A stretch of DNA of 64,000 nt from Kitagawia praeruptora (Eukaryota; Streptophyta; Magnoliopsida; Apiales; Apiaceae), in assembly GCA_037693485.1 (NCBI GenBank), contig CM075344.1:43093501-43157500 (forward strand), given 5' to 3'. The notes beneath the pieces were generated by a model, which did no database searches, was not told where the DNA came from, and saw nothing but the letters and a program-made list of their open reading frames with translations. The position numbers and the translations under genes are program-made. Of the stretch, positions 1 to 11,918 are shown piece by piece (position 1 is the first letter of the stretch; every line of letters starts with the position of its first letter).

Positions 1-3000
1 GAATTAGGTCTAGGAAGTGAGGAACCTGAGTTACCCTTACACAGGACAAAGAAGAAGAAAATTAAGACCACCTCTTCAGTCACACAAATGGCTGAAGTTG
101 TAAAATCAGGGGCACACAGCTCACTAGGTGTATCCTCTCAACAGGGTGCACCTATAGAATCAAGCATCCTCCCCAATGCACCTTCATGTATAGAGTCAGC
201 ACATGGGAGTGATAAGGCTGGCACAACACTGAGTGGAGAGCACATCACATTTGAAACTCCCTCTATCTCTCAGGGGGAGTTGCCAAAATCTACTCTCAAA
301 CACACTTCTCTTCCAGAATCTAACTCTGAAATTTCTTTGGAACCTGCAACTCAGGCAACTGAGATGCAAGGTATTGATCATCAAGAATTCTTTTCTCTTG
401 ATGAGCCAATAATTTCAAGTGACTTAGTGCATGACACTTTGTTCACCACTCAGAACCCACACTTAGATGGTGAGGGAATGCATGCTGAGGCATCTCCTAA
501 TGACACCATCACAAACACAGAGGTTCCACTAGTTTTTACTAGAGACTCTGTGCCTGTGTCAACTGCTGGTGTAATTCATCCCACCTCTGTGGTGACACCA
601 GTAGTAGAGTCAATCCATCCGGTTACAGAAGTTGCATCTATAACTGAGGAGTCTAGCTTGCCTAGCTCTAGCTCTGACTTCATGTCAAAATGGCTGAAGC
701 CTGTGCAACATGACAGTGCTTCAGGATCAGGGTCTGTTCCACAACAATTGACGGTTGAAGCACTTCAAAGCTTAATTGTGGATCAGATTCCTGAGTTCAC
801 AAAGATTGCTCAGAACCTTCTCACTGCAGACATGCCTAATCCAGACTATGAGGCTATTCTGTTATGCCATAGGGATGATGTGGAAGTGCAGAAGTCAAAG
901 ATCATTGATGATGCTGAGAGAGATGGCAACATAGATGCCTGGTTGCAAGGAAAATATGATATTACTCTTGATGAAGCACTTCAGTATCTCAGGGAGGAAT
1001 ACATCACTTCACTGGGCTCCAATGCAAAATCCCTGTCACCTGGTGAAGTGTATGAAGCTGTAAATGATTCCTACAAGGGTTTCCTCAAGGCTGCACACTA
1101 TCTTGGCAAGGGAGTCAAAACTGAAGTCAACAGGGTGTGTGACAAGACAGCCACTTCAGTAGCAGAAGTCAAGAGGGCCTTTGATGCTAAATTCCCTCAG
1201 CTAGATAGTGTGTTCAAGGACATCAAACACTGCAACTCTACCTGCACCCAGATGGATAATGGGCTAGCTCTGCTAAAGGATACTGTCACAGGTCTGGGGC
1301 ATCAATTTCAAAATCTATCTGACCAGACTACAGATGCCAATGCCATGCTGAGGACAATGTTCAAGAATCTTTATGGAGATAGGCTAGTGACTGATGTCCC
1401 TGTGCATGAACTGTCTAAATATGAAGTGAAGAGGCTGCAGGATCAATCTTTATCTGGTTTCAAGGCCAATGAGTTATTCACTAAGGTGAACACTCTTGAA
1501 CAGGAGGTAGTTACTCTTACCAAGTCCAATGCTCATCTTACAGAAAAGGTTGCACTGCTAAATGATCAGTTGGACACTCAAGCATCCACCACAGCTGATG
1601 TCCTTCTGCATCAACAATCCATGTTAGCTGCAATGATGAAGCATATGGGTCTCCCTCTACCTGATGAATCTTCAATCCCAAAGGACATTTCTACAGCCTC
1701 TGTGCCTGACAACAAGCCTAAGGGGGAGAAGAAGGCAAGGAACTCAAATACAAAGGGGGAGAAAGGCATAATAATAAAAGAGGGTGGTCAACAAAGGGCT
1801 TCAAAGTCTCTAGCAAATGTGCCTGGCAAAGGAAAATCCAAAGTGGATGAGCCTCCATCTACCTTGCCAGTTGTCACTCTACCAACTGTGCACATCACTA
1901 CTCCTGGAGGACAAAAGTAATCCATAACTACCACAGTGGTTGCAGGGAGTATGCCATCTGACAAACCTCCAACCTCTATATCTGAGAGTGCCAAGCCTGT
2001 AGAAGTCAAAGTTGTTACTGAGGCCAAGCTGCAAGAAGTTGCCAACTCAGATATTTATCATGATAAAGCTTTCTTGGAGTTTCTGAAAGCCATAGGTGAC
2101 ACTCAGTTTTATCTGAGGGAGGTGAAGAAGCAGATTGACTACATCACTGTCATCCCCAAGAAAGTCAACAATCTATGGGTCAAGGAGATAGTGATGGTTT
2201 CCAAATTAAAGATATGGCATCTAACATACCAGACTCTACAAGACCTAAAACACTCAGAGATAGATGCCATACTTGAGCTCATTGAGAAGAGGAATGAGAA
2301 CAGCAAAAGTCTATTTGATGATTTGAGGAATGGTCAACCTTCAAGGCTACCAGAAGTGATCAAGAAGCCATGGACAATCATTTATCAGTCTGGCACCAGA
2401 ATTGAAGATATCAAGCAATTGGTCATTCCCCATGATCTCACTACTAGAAATCACAGACTGATCATTGCTATCATTGATCAATTACAGAAGAAGGTTGGAG
2501 CCAGAAATGCTGAAGAAACTGAGGCACTGCACATCCTCATAACCTATATTGCAACTGGTGAAATTCCATAGATGGCTCAACCTAGGAGAAATAAGGATGA
2601 TGATTCTGAAGACAAAGGTTATGGGAGGAGAAGACATCACAGGAGAGATAAGGGTGATGAAGACAAGAAGAAAAAGGGAGACAAGGATAAAAAGGATGAT
2701 GATGACCAAGGTAAAACCTATGAGAGGAAGAGTGGAAGACAGCAAGCCTTAGGCACTGCTAGCAGTAACCTCACCACAACACAAGACTCTAAGTCTAGGG
2801 TGAATACTGTTAGTAGTGACCTAGCAAAATCTACATCTATGGCTTCTGCAACTGTCTTACCACCTCAAGAAGAGAAGAAGATTCAAGTCAAGAAACCATG
2901 TGTATGTTTCAGAAAGCAATCTGCTAATGGAATACTACTATGGTCTACCAACAAAGGTCAAAGATTTCTGCCAAGCAATCATGTCAAGAGGATGAAATTT

Positions 3001-3711
3001 AAACATGTTGCAAGAAGAGTGAAGCTATCCAAATCTAGAGCCCTAACAATCATTCCAGGATTGAAACTCCAGCCACTTGATGAAGACTTTAATGAAGAGC
3101 AACTGCAATTTCTAAGAGCTCAAAAGATATGCTATGCTGCAATTGTGGATGACCACCTTGAAATCAAGTACACTGATGGGAAAGAAATGAAGTTCAAACA
3201 AGGGGGTTGTCAACATTGGGGTAAATTGTATGAGATAGAAAGAATCATTGCATTGCTGAATTCTAAAGACAAGGTGGAGAAAGTATGGAAGCTGGAATTG
3301 ATTGACTTTGTGAAAATGAAGAAAGATTATGCTGAGAAGATAAGAAAGGGCTGCTATGAGAAATGGTTAGAAAGGGAGAAAGAAATTGATAGACTGGAGA
3401 TTGAAGCAGAAAAGCTAAGGGCAAAGGGATTGTGTAGAGTTCAGTTTGATCCCTATGTGGTGAAGTATAGGAGAAGAAATGGAGACAATGTCAATATAAG
3501 AATGGACCTACTCAGTCACTATCCTGCCAACATTCTGAAGCCAGTGCTTGAAGATTTCAAAAACTCTATTATGATTGAAGAATTGGATGCTATGACAGAA
3601 ATCATGAGAGCAATAGATGAGATTGCAAGAAAGGAGAAAGAAAGGAAACAGAAAGCATATGATGATCTACAAGCCAAAGCAATGGAGATGCAATCAAAAG
3701 AAAATGGCTAG
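1..3711 (+). pseudogene. aORF of copia A1, C-terminal part, two premature stops
   Basis: One reading frame runs from base 1 to the stop at 3711. It is broken by TAA at 1918-1920 (other copies have CAA) and TAG at 2569-2571 (other copies have GAG). It also lacks 12 bp, present in A2, that encode REQV near 2092. The frame matches the minus-strand ORF at 24333-29074, so the protein starts left of the window. Visible parts are a Ser/Thr-rich acidic stretch, a helical region with a leucine-type coiled coil around 1470-1620, a Lys/Pro-rich linker, a highly charged KKKGDKDKKDDDD tract near 2660-2710, and a basic C-terminal domain. No signal peptide or membrane segment is visible, so an envelope role is not supported. 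Its function is unknown. Confidence 0.8.
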
Positions 3712-3858
3712 TACCTCATCATACTGTAAGAGTATTTATCTTGTAATTTCATTTATGTGTTCAATCAAAATACATACCTGTACTTTTAAAGTTTTATCTT
3801 TATGTATGTTAGGCATGTTATCAGACATGAAATTGTGACTAAGGGTCTCACTCACAAT

Positions 3859-3869
3859 TTGGGGGAGAT
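3859..3869 (+). promoter_or_regulatory. Polypurine tract (PPT) of A1
   Basis: The purine run TTGGGGGAGAT ends exactly where the LTR begins (TGTTAGTTAC). The same tract in reverse complement borders the 3' LTR of A2 at 24175. It is the expected priming site for plus-strand DNA synthesis. Confidence 0.8.
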
Positions 3870-5148
3870 TGTTAGTTACAGAGGCATGCCTGTACACATC
3901 TAATAACAAGCCTAATTGTTTGTAATGCTTTGCATTACTTACATGACCTCTTAACTGAGGGAACCTCTAGTTGTAGAGTTTCTGTTTGTATTGTACTTGT
4001 AGTAGGCATCAAATCCTAGTTGTGTAATTGTACAAATAGAGTCTAGAATAATGCTTGAAAGAAGTTCCAAGGTTCATGCCTCAAGCAAGGAGTTAAAGAC
4101 TGTCAAATAATCACAGTTGCGATTTGAAGAAATGAAGAATTTGCCTAAGTACCAATTCGAGAAGTATATTTGTCTATTCGAGAAGTCCAGCATTCGAGAA
4201 GTCAGGGATTCGATATCTCAAGACACTATTCGATATCTCTGAATACACTGTTCGATATCTCAGGGATTCGATATGTCTACTACTCTATTCGAGAACTCAA
4301 GAAGTCAACAAGTCAAGATGGTATTCGAGTTCTCAAAGAGTCAACAAGTCAAAGTTCCATTCGATATCTCAAGGACTCAGAAAGCTATTCGACAACTCGA
4401 GGATTCGATAAGTCAAATGTTCTATTCGACAACTCAAGGAATCCTGATGGAAAAGAGCTATTCGAGAAGTGGTTCGATATGTCATTATAACAGTATTCGA
4501 GAACTCAGAGTTATCGATCAAGTCAATTCTAGTTCTCGAATCACTTACTTAGTCACTTCTCGAATACATTCTTGGAGACAAAATACTGAAGAAATTGTAC
4601 AAGTCAGAAACCTGCAACAAGCCAATGCACTTTATGGACCACAATCTGTAACGTGCTCTGGAAAGCCTACAAGGAAGCTTGGAGAGATATAGAAGAGACA
4701 AGGAGCTAAAGAAGTGGATCTAAACAGGCTTTGCAAAGTCAAATCTGTAACCGTTTGGACACTTACTCAAAAAGGATAGACAGACTAGAAAGTAATTTGT
4801 TTAGCTACCTTATTTGCAGTAAGTAGGCTGTATCCATGTTCTATAAGGACACAGCCTCACTTCATAACTTAGTAACTTTTTGTGAGTCAAGTTTTTCACA
4901 CACTGTAAGCCATATCTCTCTGAGAAAAACGAAGCTGAGAATACTACCATTTGTATTCACAGATTGTAGCAACCTTTATCTAATAATACATTAGATTAAA
5001 GTGATATTGTGTCTTGTGTTGTTTATTTATCCGCACCTTCACTTCTACACACACAGGCACTTATCTGCTACATAGACTCAATCAAAGAAAAGTTCAAGAA
5101 TCCATTCACCCCCCCTCTGTATTCTTTTACCGTATTCAATACTCAACA
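3870..5148 (+). repeat. 3' LTR of copia A1 (1279 bp)
   Basis: The LTR starts TGTTAGTTAC and ends ACTCAACA, giving TG...CA ends. It matches the two LTRs of A2 (22883-24174 and 35087-36380) along its whole length. It contains a dense array of TTCGA-type motifs at 4155-4566. Short open frames inside it are not genes. Confidence 0.9.
4155..4566 (+). promoter_or_regulatory. Array of ~18 TTCGA(N4)TC motifs in the A1 LTR
   Basis: About 16 direct and 2 inverted copies of a 12-bp motif, ATTCGA followed by four variable bases and TC, occur in ~410 bp. Variants include ATTCGAGAAGTC, ATTCGAGAACTC, ATTCGATATCTC, ATTCGACAACTC and ATTCGATAAGTC. Spacing is irregular. Copies of the TTCGAGAA type contain TTCnnGAA, which is the plant heat-shock element core; the TATC type does not. 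The array lies in the upstream half of the LTR, where enhancers are expected. The enhancer role is inference. Confidence 0.6.
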
Positions 5149-5550
5149 ATGATCAAGCCTCAGTAATAGAATAAGATGTACAGATGATTCAGTTGAAGGG
5201 CCAAAAGATTTCATGTATTTGAAGATATTGCTGCAGGCTAATAAATTGGAATGTAACGAAGGTGTGAAGATCAAGATCAGTGTTAGTCACTTGTGAACCA
5301 GACCAGTGCACCAAGTGTCAACACATACGGGAAGGATCAACACATTAATTCATAGAAAGAATTGCCAAAGCCTATTGACGATCAAGGACAGACATAATAT
5401 CTCAAGGTATTGTCAAAAGTTAATTTACTCTGAAAATTAAATAAGTAAAAGATTAATTAATTATTTATAACAAAATAATTAAATTAATCTGGTACTTGAA
5501 ATATTTTCTGAGGTGAATTAAAATAGCAGAATAAACAGAAGAGAGAAAAT

Positions 5551-5705
5551 GAATAGTATCCAAAATCACTATTCATATGAATAGTAACCGAAATCACTAT
5601 TCACATGAATAGTAACCGAAATCACTATTTATATGAATAGTACTATTCATATGAATAGTAACCGAAATTACTATTCATGAATAGTACCCAAAAGTACTAT
5701 TCATC
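5551..5705. repeat. Palindrome array in the B LTR
   Basis: Four or five copies of the perfect or near-perfect 18-bp palindrome ACTATTCATATGAATAGT start at 5568, 5597, 5626 and 5642, with a shortened copy near 5670. The first three are 29 bp apart. They are separated by the link AACCGAAATC. The same array is in the 3' LTR at about 21923-22078. It sits ~150-300 bp upstream of the TATA box, as an enhancer would. Confidence 0.75.
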
Positions 5706-5848
5706 AGGTGGGGCCCACATGAATATAAATGTTGAATGAAGAAATGAAAGTCTTCGTGCGCAGATTGTTCAAAGATTACTGAAGGCAGCAGACTGAAAAA
5801 AACGTCATCAGTTACGTTATATTTAGTTGCATAGTAACTTTCTAAAAT

Positions 5849-5857
5849 CTATAAATA
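5849..5857 (+). promoter_or_regulatory. TATA box of the B LTR
   Basis: CTATAAATA is followed by GGCC and a pyrimidine/adenine-rich start region (TTCATTTCAAAACACACC). The site is conserved in the 3' LTR at 22222-22230. Transcription would begin around 5880-5890, which would mark U3/R. Confidence 0.65.
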
Positions 5858-6224
5858 GGCCTGTTGTATTTCATTTCAAAACACACCTCAACACACAACT
5901 TTCCCTCTCTCTTAAATATCTTCTATGTGTAAGCTGCTAGACAGTCCATCTAGTAGGAAAGCCGACTTAGCCCGCTTTCAGGAAGTGTCGGATAGAAGGT
6001 CCTCGTGCCTAAACTATCCTTAGGAGTGTTCGAGTTTTTGAAGCTAATCCGTTGGATTAGAAGTTGTAACACCCCTTGGGTTTTTATCAGTTCAAAGATA
6101 TTTTCCCGAACCAATTGTTTTATTTCGATTCAGTTGTTGACCTCATTTTTCACATCTCGAAAATCGAAATATTTTTTAAATAACGTATTCAACCCCCCTT
6201 CTACGTTATTCCGGACCTATCAAT

Positions 6225-6236
6225 TGGCATCAGAGC
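6225..6236 (+). promoter_or_regulatory. Primer binding site of copia B
   Basis: TGGCATCAGAGC lies 2 bp after the LTR end. It differs at one base from TGGTATCAGAGC, the usual plant copia site complementary to the 3' end of initiator methionine tRNA. Confidence 0.85.
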
Positions 6237-6267
6237 AGGTTGATCGATATACAGATCAGATCCGGTG

Positions 6268-6376
6268 TTGTACGTCACTGTTCACAAATATGGTACTGTT
6301 CATAGATACGGTACTATTTACATATACGGGACTATTCACAGATACGGTACTGTTCATAAATACCGTACTGTTCATT
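6268..6376 (+). repeat. 18-bp tandem repeat in the B leader
   Basis: About six copies of an 18-bp unit resembling GGTACTGTTCATAGATAC run between the primer binding site and the gag start codon. The period is a multiple of three and the frame into gag is open, but no in-frame ATG lies upstream of 6415, so the array is probably untranslated leader. Confidence 0.7.
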
Positions 6377-6414
6377 TTGAGCCACTCTGTTACTATACAA
6401 AAAGCCATACAATC

Positions 6415-8655
6415 ATGAAAGAGAAAACACAAACTCCAACAACAAGCAGATATGAATCAATTAGAGTTCCAATACTCAGGGCATCAGAATATCCCATATG
6501 GAAGGTGAAGATGGAAATGTTTCTGGAGGCTACAGATCCAGAGTACTTAGACAGAATCCATGATGGTCCACATAAGCCTACAAAATTGTCTGTTGCAGTT
6601 GCTGGAGAAGAACAGAAAATGATTCCAAAAGAGAAGAAAGACTACACTCCTGAAGATATCTCCTCTATTAGCAAAAATGCTAAAGTAAGGCATTTATTAC
6701 ATAACGCCCTTGACAATGTTATGTCTAACAGGGTCATTGGATGCAAAACTGCTAAGGAGATTTGGGATGCTTTGGAAGTCAGATGTCAAGGAACCAAAGC
6801 CATCAAAAAGAACAGGAGAACAATACTCACACAGGAGTACGAGCACTTTGACTCAAATGCTGATGAGTCATTAACAGACATATATGACAGATTCCTGAAA
6901 TTGTTGAATGATCTATCACTGGTAGATAAGGAGTATAATCTTGAAGACTCTAATCTGAAATTCTTGTTGGCTCTTCCTGAGAAATGGGACTTAAAGGCCA
7001 CTACCATCAGAGACAATCATGATCTAGAAGACATGTCCCTTGATGAAATCTATGGAATGCTTAAGACTCATGAGCTTAAGATGGAACAAAGAAGCAAGAG
7101 GCATGGAAGCAAGACCAAGTCAATTGCTCTTAAAGCTGAGGAGAAAACTTCTAAAGAAATTGCTGTGAAAAAGAGTCAATCCAAAGGAAAGGCTCTTATT
7201 ACAAAGTCTGATACTGAGTCATCAAATTCTGATGATGACTCAAACTCTGACAATCTCACAGACTCTGATGATGATGGTAGTGATGCTGAGATGATACAAC
7301 TTGCAGCCCTAATGGTGAAAGGCTTCAAGAAGATGGCTTACAAGAACTTCAGGAAGGGAAAGAAGTTCACACGAAGAGATTCAAATTTTGACAAGAAGAA
7401 TTTCAGAAAAGCTGAGGGAAAGGAAAGCAGGTCTGGGAAAGTCGACAAGTCCAAGATCACATGCTATAATTGTGGTGAGAAAGGACATTTTGCACCTGAG
7501 TGCAAGAGAGCCAAAGCTGATAAAAGTCAAGCTTACATCACAAAGAAGAAGGACTGGGCTGACACTTCAGACTCTGAAGATGAGGTGAACTACGCCTTGA
7601 TGGCAAATGTTGATAGTATCTCTGAAGCTACTGAGACCAAGGTACCTCACTCTATTCTAGCTTTTGATACTACTGATATATCTGAGTTAAGACTCTTTCT
7701 TAAAAACTTGCATGTTAGCTATAGAGATCAGACTTTAGAAAATGAAAGAATAAAATCTGAAAGTCTAGACCTTAGAAAGAGAAATGATTATCTAGAATCA
7801 GAATTAGTCCAGATGTTATAAATTCAGAAAGAGAGAGATGATGCTATTTTTGTTAAAACTGAATTATTGAAAAAGCATGCTTATCTTGAATCTGAACTTG
7901 TTAAAGAAAGAAACATTCTTAAAATTTGGACTAACTCTGGTAAGAAAACTCAGGATATCATAGACAATGATTGTTGGAAAGAAGGTCTAGGTTACACTGA
8001 TAAAAAGAAAACTGTCAACCTAGAAGCTGAGACCTCTAAACCTGTATTTACTGAAAAGGCTGCAAAACCCAAAATTAATCATGTGAGGTTTGTACCAAAA
8101 TCTGACAAACCAAAACAGGATAAAGCCAAATCAGTAGATATTAGTTCAATGTCTCAGAAACAGCTTAAACACAAGCTGAAGGAGTTAAAAAGAATAAACA
8201 AGGTAAAAGAACCTAGGAAAAACAGAAATGGAAAGGTAGGCATCAGTAAAAGTAATAACTATATGCCTATTCCCAATGCTCCTAGGAAGAAATGTTATAA
8301 CTGTGGAAGTCCTAACCATCTTGCTGCTTTTTGCAGGAAGAATAAAAATATAAACTCTATACCTCCTAAGTCAGGAGTTAAGAGTGGTTCAGTTAGGTTT
8401 AAGCCACAGAATCCTTGTTTTCACTGTGGCAGTATTTGGCATTCTATTTATACATGCAAAGAGTATCATAAGTTGTATTATGATTATTATGAACTTAAAC
8501 CCTCTTTGAATAAATTCAAGATTGATTCTACATGTATAAATTCTGATAAAAAGAATGTTAGCACAAATTCTGATAAGACTTCTGCTGCAAAAGCTAACAA
8601 ACTTAATAAGACCAAAGGATCCAAGCAAGTCTGGGTCCTTAAAACTAATCATTAG
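6415..8655 (+). pseudogene. gag: Gag of copia B (nonsense at 7819)
   Basis: This is the structural capsid/nucleocapsid protein of a Ty1/copia element. The first ATG after the leader is at 6415 (MKEKTQTPTTS). Residues ~15-230 are the UBN2/copia gag region (YPIWKVKMEMFL, KEIWDALE). A first CCHC zinc knuckle CYNCGEKGHFAPEC lies near 7465-7505, and a second, CYNCGSPNHLAAFC, near 8293-8335. A third Cys/His cluster lies near 8420. An in-frame TAA at 7819-7821, followed by clear continuation of the same frame, breaks it. It ends at TAG 8653-8655 just before the protease. The strong Lys/Asp/Ser region in between resembles long Sirevirus gags. Confidence 0.85.
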
Positions 8656-8667
8656 TGGTTTTTGTGA

Positions 8668-11600
8668 TTGCAGGGTAACAAGAAAAATATCCTTGTTCTG
8701 GACAGTGGATGCTCAGGACACATGACTGGAAATAAAGCCCTGCTATCAGAATTTGTGGAGAAGGCTGGCCCAAGTGTTTCTTATGGAGATGGCAACATAG
8801 GAAGGACTCTGGGATATGGCAATATCAAACTTGGGAATGTCATCATTGAATCTGTAGCTCTAGTTTCAGGACTCAAACATAATCTACTAAGTGTGAGTCA
8901 AATCTGTGACAGAGGTTATCATGTGATTTCCTTGAAGAACACGGTGAAGTTGTAAGCAAATCTACAGGAAAAGTTGTTCTCAAGGGATTCAGGCATGGTA
9001 ACATTTATGAAGCCAAGCTTTCAACAAACTCTGATGGCTCTGCAATCTGTCTACTGAGTAGAGCATCAATTGAAGAAAGCTGGGATTGGCACAAGAGACT
9101 TTCTCATCTGAATTTCAACAGCATTAATGAGCTAGTGAAGAAAGATCTTGTGAGAGGATTGCCCAAATCAGTTTTTACTCCAGATGGCCTATGTGACTCA
9201 TGTCAAAAGGCAAAACAAAGGAAAACTTCATTCAAAAGTAAGACTGAATCCTCAATTCTTGAGCCATATCACTTATTGCATGTTGATTTATTTGGTCCAG
9301 TAAATATAATGTCTATTGGAAAGAAAAGATATGCTTTGGTTATTGTTGATGAATACACCAGATATACATGGGTATATTTCATGCACAAGAAAGAAGAAAC
9401 TGCATCAATCTTAACAGAGCATGTCAGACAACTGGACAAAGGATCTAAGCATACAGTGAAAATCATAAGGAGTGATAATGGCACTGAGTTCAAGAATGCA
9501 GTCATGGAAGAGTTTTGTAAAGAAAATGGAATAAAGCAAGAATTCTCTGCACCTGGAACTCCACAACAAAATGGAGTAGTAGAGAGAAAGAACATGACTC
9601 TCATAGAAGCTGCAAGGACCATGCTTGATGAAGCAAAGCTGCCAACTTACTTCTGGGCTGAAGCTGTGCAAGCTGCTTGTTTCACACAGAATGCTACACT
9701 CATAAACAAGCATGGTAAAACACCATATGAGATGGTGAAAAATAAGAAGCTGAACCTGAAGTACTTTCATGTGTTTGGATGTAAATGTTTTGTTCTTAAG
9801 ACTCATCCAGAACAGCTTTCCAAATTTGATTTAAAAGCTGATGAAGGAATCTTTGTTGGATACCCACTATCCACAAAAGCATTCAGAGTCTACAATCTGA
9901 GAACAAAAGTGGTCATGGAATCTATCCATGTGTCTTTTGATGATAAGAAGATAACAGGACTTGAAGACTTTGATGAACATGACCAGCTGAGATTTGAGAA
10001 TGAAGAAATAAATGCTGATCTACAAAATTCCGATACTCTTTCAGACTCTATTGTTCAATCTATACCAGTAGATCAGATAGCAGCACATGTTGAGGGGGAG
10101 CAAGTGAACGATGACCCCCAATCAAGTGAAGAAACATCTGCTGCTAATGATTCTTCAAACTCTGAAAGCAACAGCTCAGGAGGAGCAAACAATGATTTTG
10201 GATCTACTAGTCATCACACTCAACACAATTATGAACTTGGGGAATCATCAAGATCAAATCTGCCGAGACAAAGGGTATGGAGTAGAGCGCATCCCTTTGA
10301 ACAGATCATTGGTGAACCGGACACGGGTGTACAGACTAGAAGAGCAACACAGAATGAATGCAATTTCGCAGGATTTTTATCTCAAATTGAACCTAAAAAG
10401 GTTGATGAAGCTCTTGATGATCCAGATTGGGTAACTGCAATGCAGGAAGAACTCAATCAGTTCGAAAGGCAGAAAGTATGGAAGCTGGTGCCAAGACCAA
10501 AAGATAAATCTGTAATTGGCACTAGATGGGTGTTTAGGAATAAACTGGATGAAAATGGTATTGTTACGAGGAACAAGGCTCGATTGGTAGCAAAGGGTTA
10601 CTCTAAAGAAGAAGGAATTGATTATGATGAAACCTATGCTCCAGTTGCAAGGCTTGAAGCAATCAGGATGTTCTTAGCATTTGCTGCACACTCCAACTTT
10701 AAGGTTTTTCAGATGGATGTGAAGAGTGCATTTTTGAACGGAGATCTAGAGGAAGAAGTCTATGTTGAACAACCCCCTGGGTTCGAAGACAAGGAATTTG
10801 AAGGTTTTGTGTACTTTCTCTTCAAAGATGTCTATGGTCTCAAGCAAGCCCCTCGAACATGGTATGATACTCTCTCCAAGTTCTTACTTGAAAATGGTTT
10901 TACAAGAGGTATCATCGACAAAACTCTCTTTCATAAAAAGCATAAAAATGATATAATTCTGGTGCAAGTATATGTGGATGATATAATATTTGGTTCTACT
11001 AATGATTTGCTATGCAAGAGATTTGCTAAGCTAATGCAGAGTAGGTACGAGATGAGCATGATGGGTGAGTTGTCCTTCTTCCTTGGACTTCAAGTTGTTC
11101 AGATGCCTGATGGTATTTTCATCTGCCAATCAAAATACATAAAGGATCTTCTGAAGAAGTATGGGATGGAAGAAGCAGCTACTGCCAAGACCCCGATGCC
11201 AACTGCAGTCAAGCTTGATGAAGACAAATCTGGTAAGTCAGTTGACATCACGAAGTATCGAGGTATGATCGGCTCTCTCTTGTACTTAACTGCTAGTAGA
11301 CCAGATATTATGTTCGCAACTTGTCTATGTGCTAGATTCCAGGCTAACCCTAAAGGGTCACATCTTATAGCTGTTAAACGTATTTTCAGATACCTTAAGG
11401 GAACCCCCAATCTTGGGATTTGGTACCCTAAAGGAACAGGTTTTGACCTAGTTGGCTATATAGATTCTGACTTCGCAGGTTGTAAGATTGATCGGAAAAG
11501 TACTTCTGGAAGCTGTTAGTTTCTAGGAAGAAGGTTGGTATCTTGGTACAGCAAGAAGCAACACTCAGTATCTACCTCAACAGCCGAAGCAGAATACATT

Positions 11601-11918
11601 GCGGCAGGTAGTTGTTGTGCTCAGATCCTGTGGATGAGGAATCAACTTCAGGACTATGGACTCATGTTGGACAAAATTCCAATTCTATGCGACAACACGA
11701 GTGCCATTGCCATTGCCAACAATCTAGTTCAACACACCAGGACTAAGCACATTGATATCAGGTATCATTTCTTACGAGAGCATGTCATGAATGGAACTGT
11801 GGTATTATATTTTGTTCCCACAGATCAACAAATTGCAGACATCTTTACTAAACCACTGGATGAATCCACTTTCTCCAGGTTAGTTGGTGAACTTGGGATG
11901 TTAAATCTGTCTAATTAA
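8668..11918 (+). pseudogene. pol: Pol of copia B: protease, integrase, RT, RNase H (one frameshift, one nonsense)
   Basis: The protease motif is DSGCSGHMTG near 8701. A one-base frameshift lies at about 8925-8935, after which the frame is open. It continues with the GAG-pre-integrase segment WDWHKRLSHLN and an integrase core with acidic residues in HVDLFGP, RSDNGTEF and ERKN. RT follows, with TRWVFRNKLDENG, QMDVKSAFLNGDLEEEVYV and the catalytic YVDDIIFGS near 10970. An in-frame TAG at 11517-11519 interrupts KSTSGSC-FLGRR, and RNase H follows to the stop at 11918 (STAEAEYIAAG, CDNTSAIAIA, ADIFTKPLD). The order INT before RT is diagnostic of Ty1/copia. The product would integrate and reverse-transcribe the element, but this copy cannot make an intact polyprotein. 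Confidence 0.9.

Larger units (their letters stand above)
1..5148 (+). mobile_element. Copia family A, copy A1 (3' part: aORF end, PPT, 3' LTR)
   Basis: This is the 3' end of an LTR retrotransposon whose 5' part lies left of the window. It holds the C-terminal three quarters of a long downstream ORF, a polypurine tract and a complete LTR. It is nearly identical to the minus-strand copy at 22883-36380 (A2), which supplies the family structure (gag-pol-aORF). The LTR ends in CA at 5148, directly against a copia B LTR that lacks its first ~149 bp. The simplest reading is that A1 inserted into the 5' LTR of B; the expected right TSD is ATGAT at 5149-5153, with its partner outside the window. Sirevirus-like affiliation is inferred from the layout. 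Confidence 0.85.
5149..6222 (+). repeat. 5' LTR of copia B, first ~149 bp missing
   Basis: This matches 21522-22595 of the 3' LTR with about ten differences. The left part, equivalent to 21373-21521, is absent because A1 sits there. It ends ...CTATCA just before the primer binding site. It contains a palindrome array and a clear TATA box. Confidence 0.9.

Noticed and set aside
4170..4692. Open frames of 106-150 residues inside the A LTRs, also at 23340-23874 and 35546-36080
   Set aside because: They come from the TTCGA repeat array, have no family features and lie in LTR U3/R.
6265..6414. N-terminal extension of gag through the 18-bp leader repeats
   Set aside because: No in-frame ATG before 6415; the extension needs a non-ATG start and encodes only a six-residue repeat.
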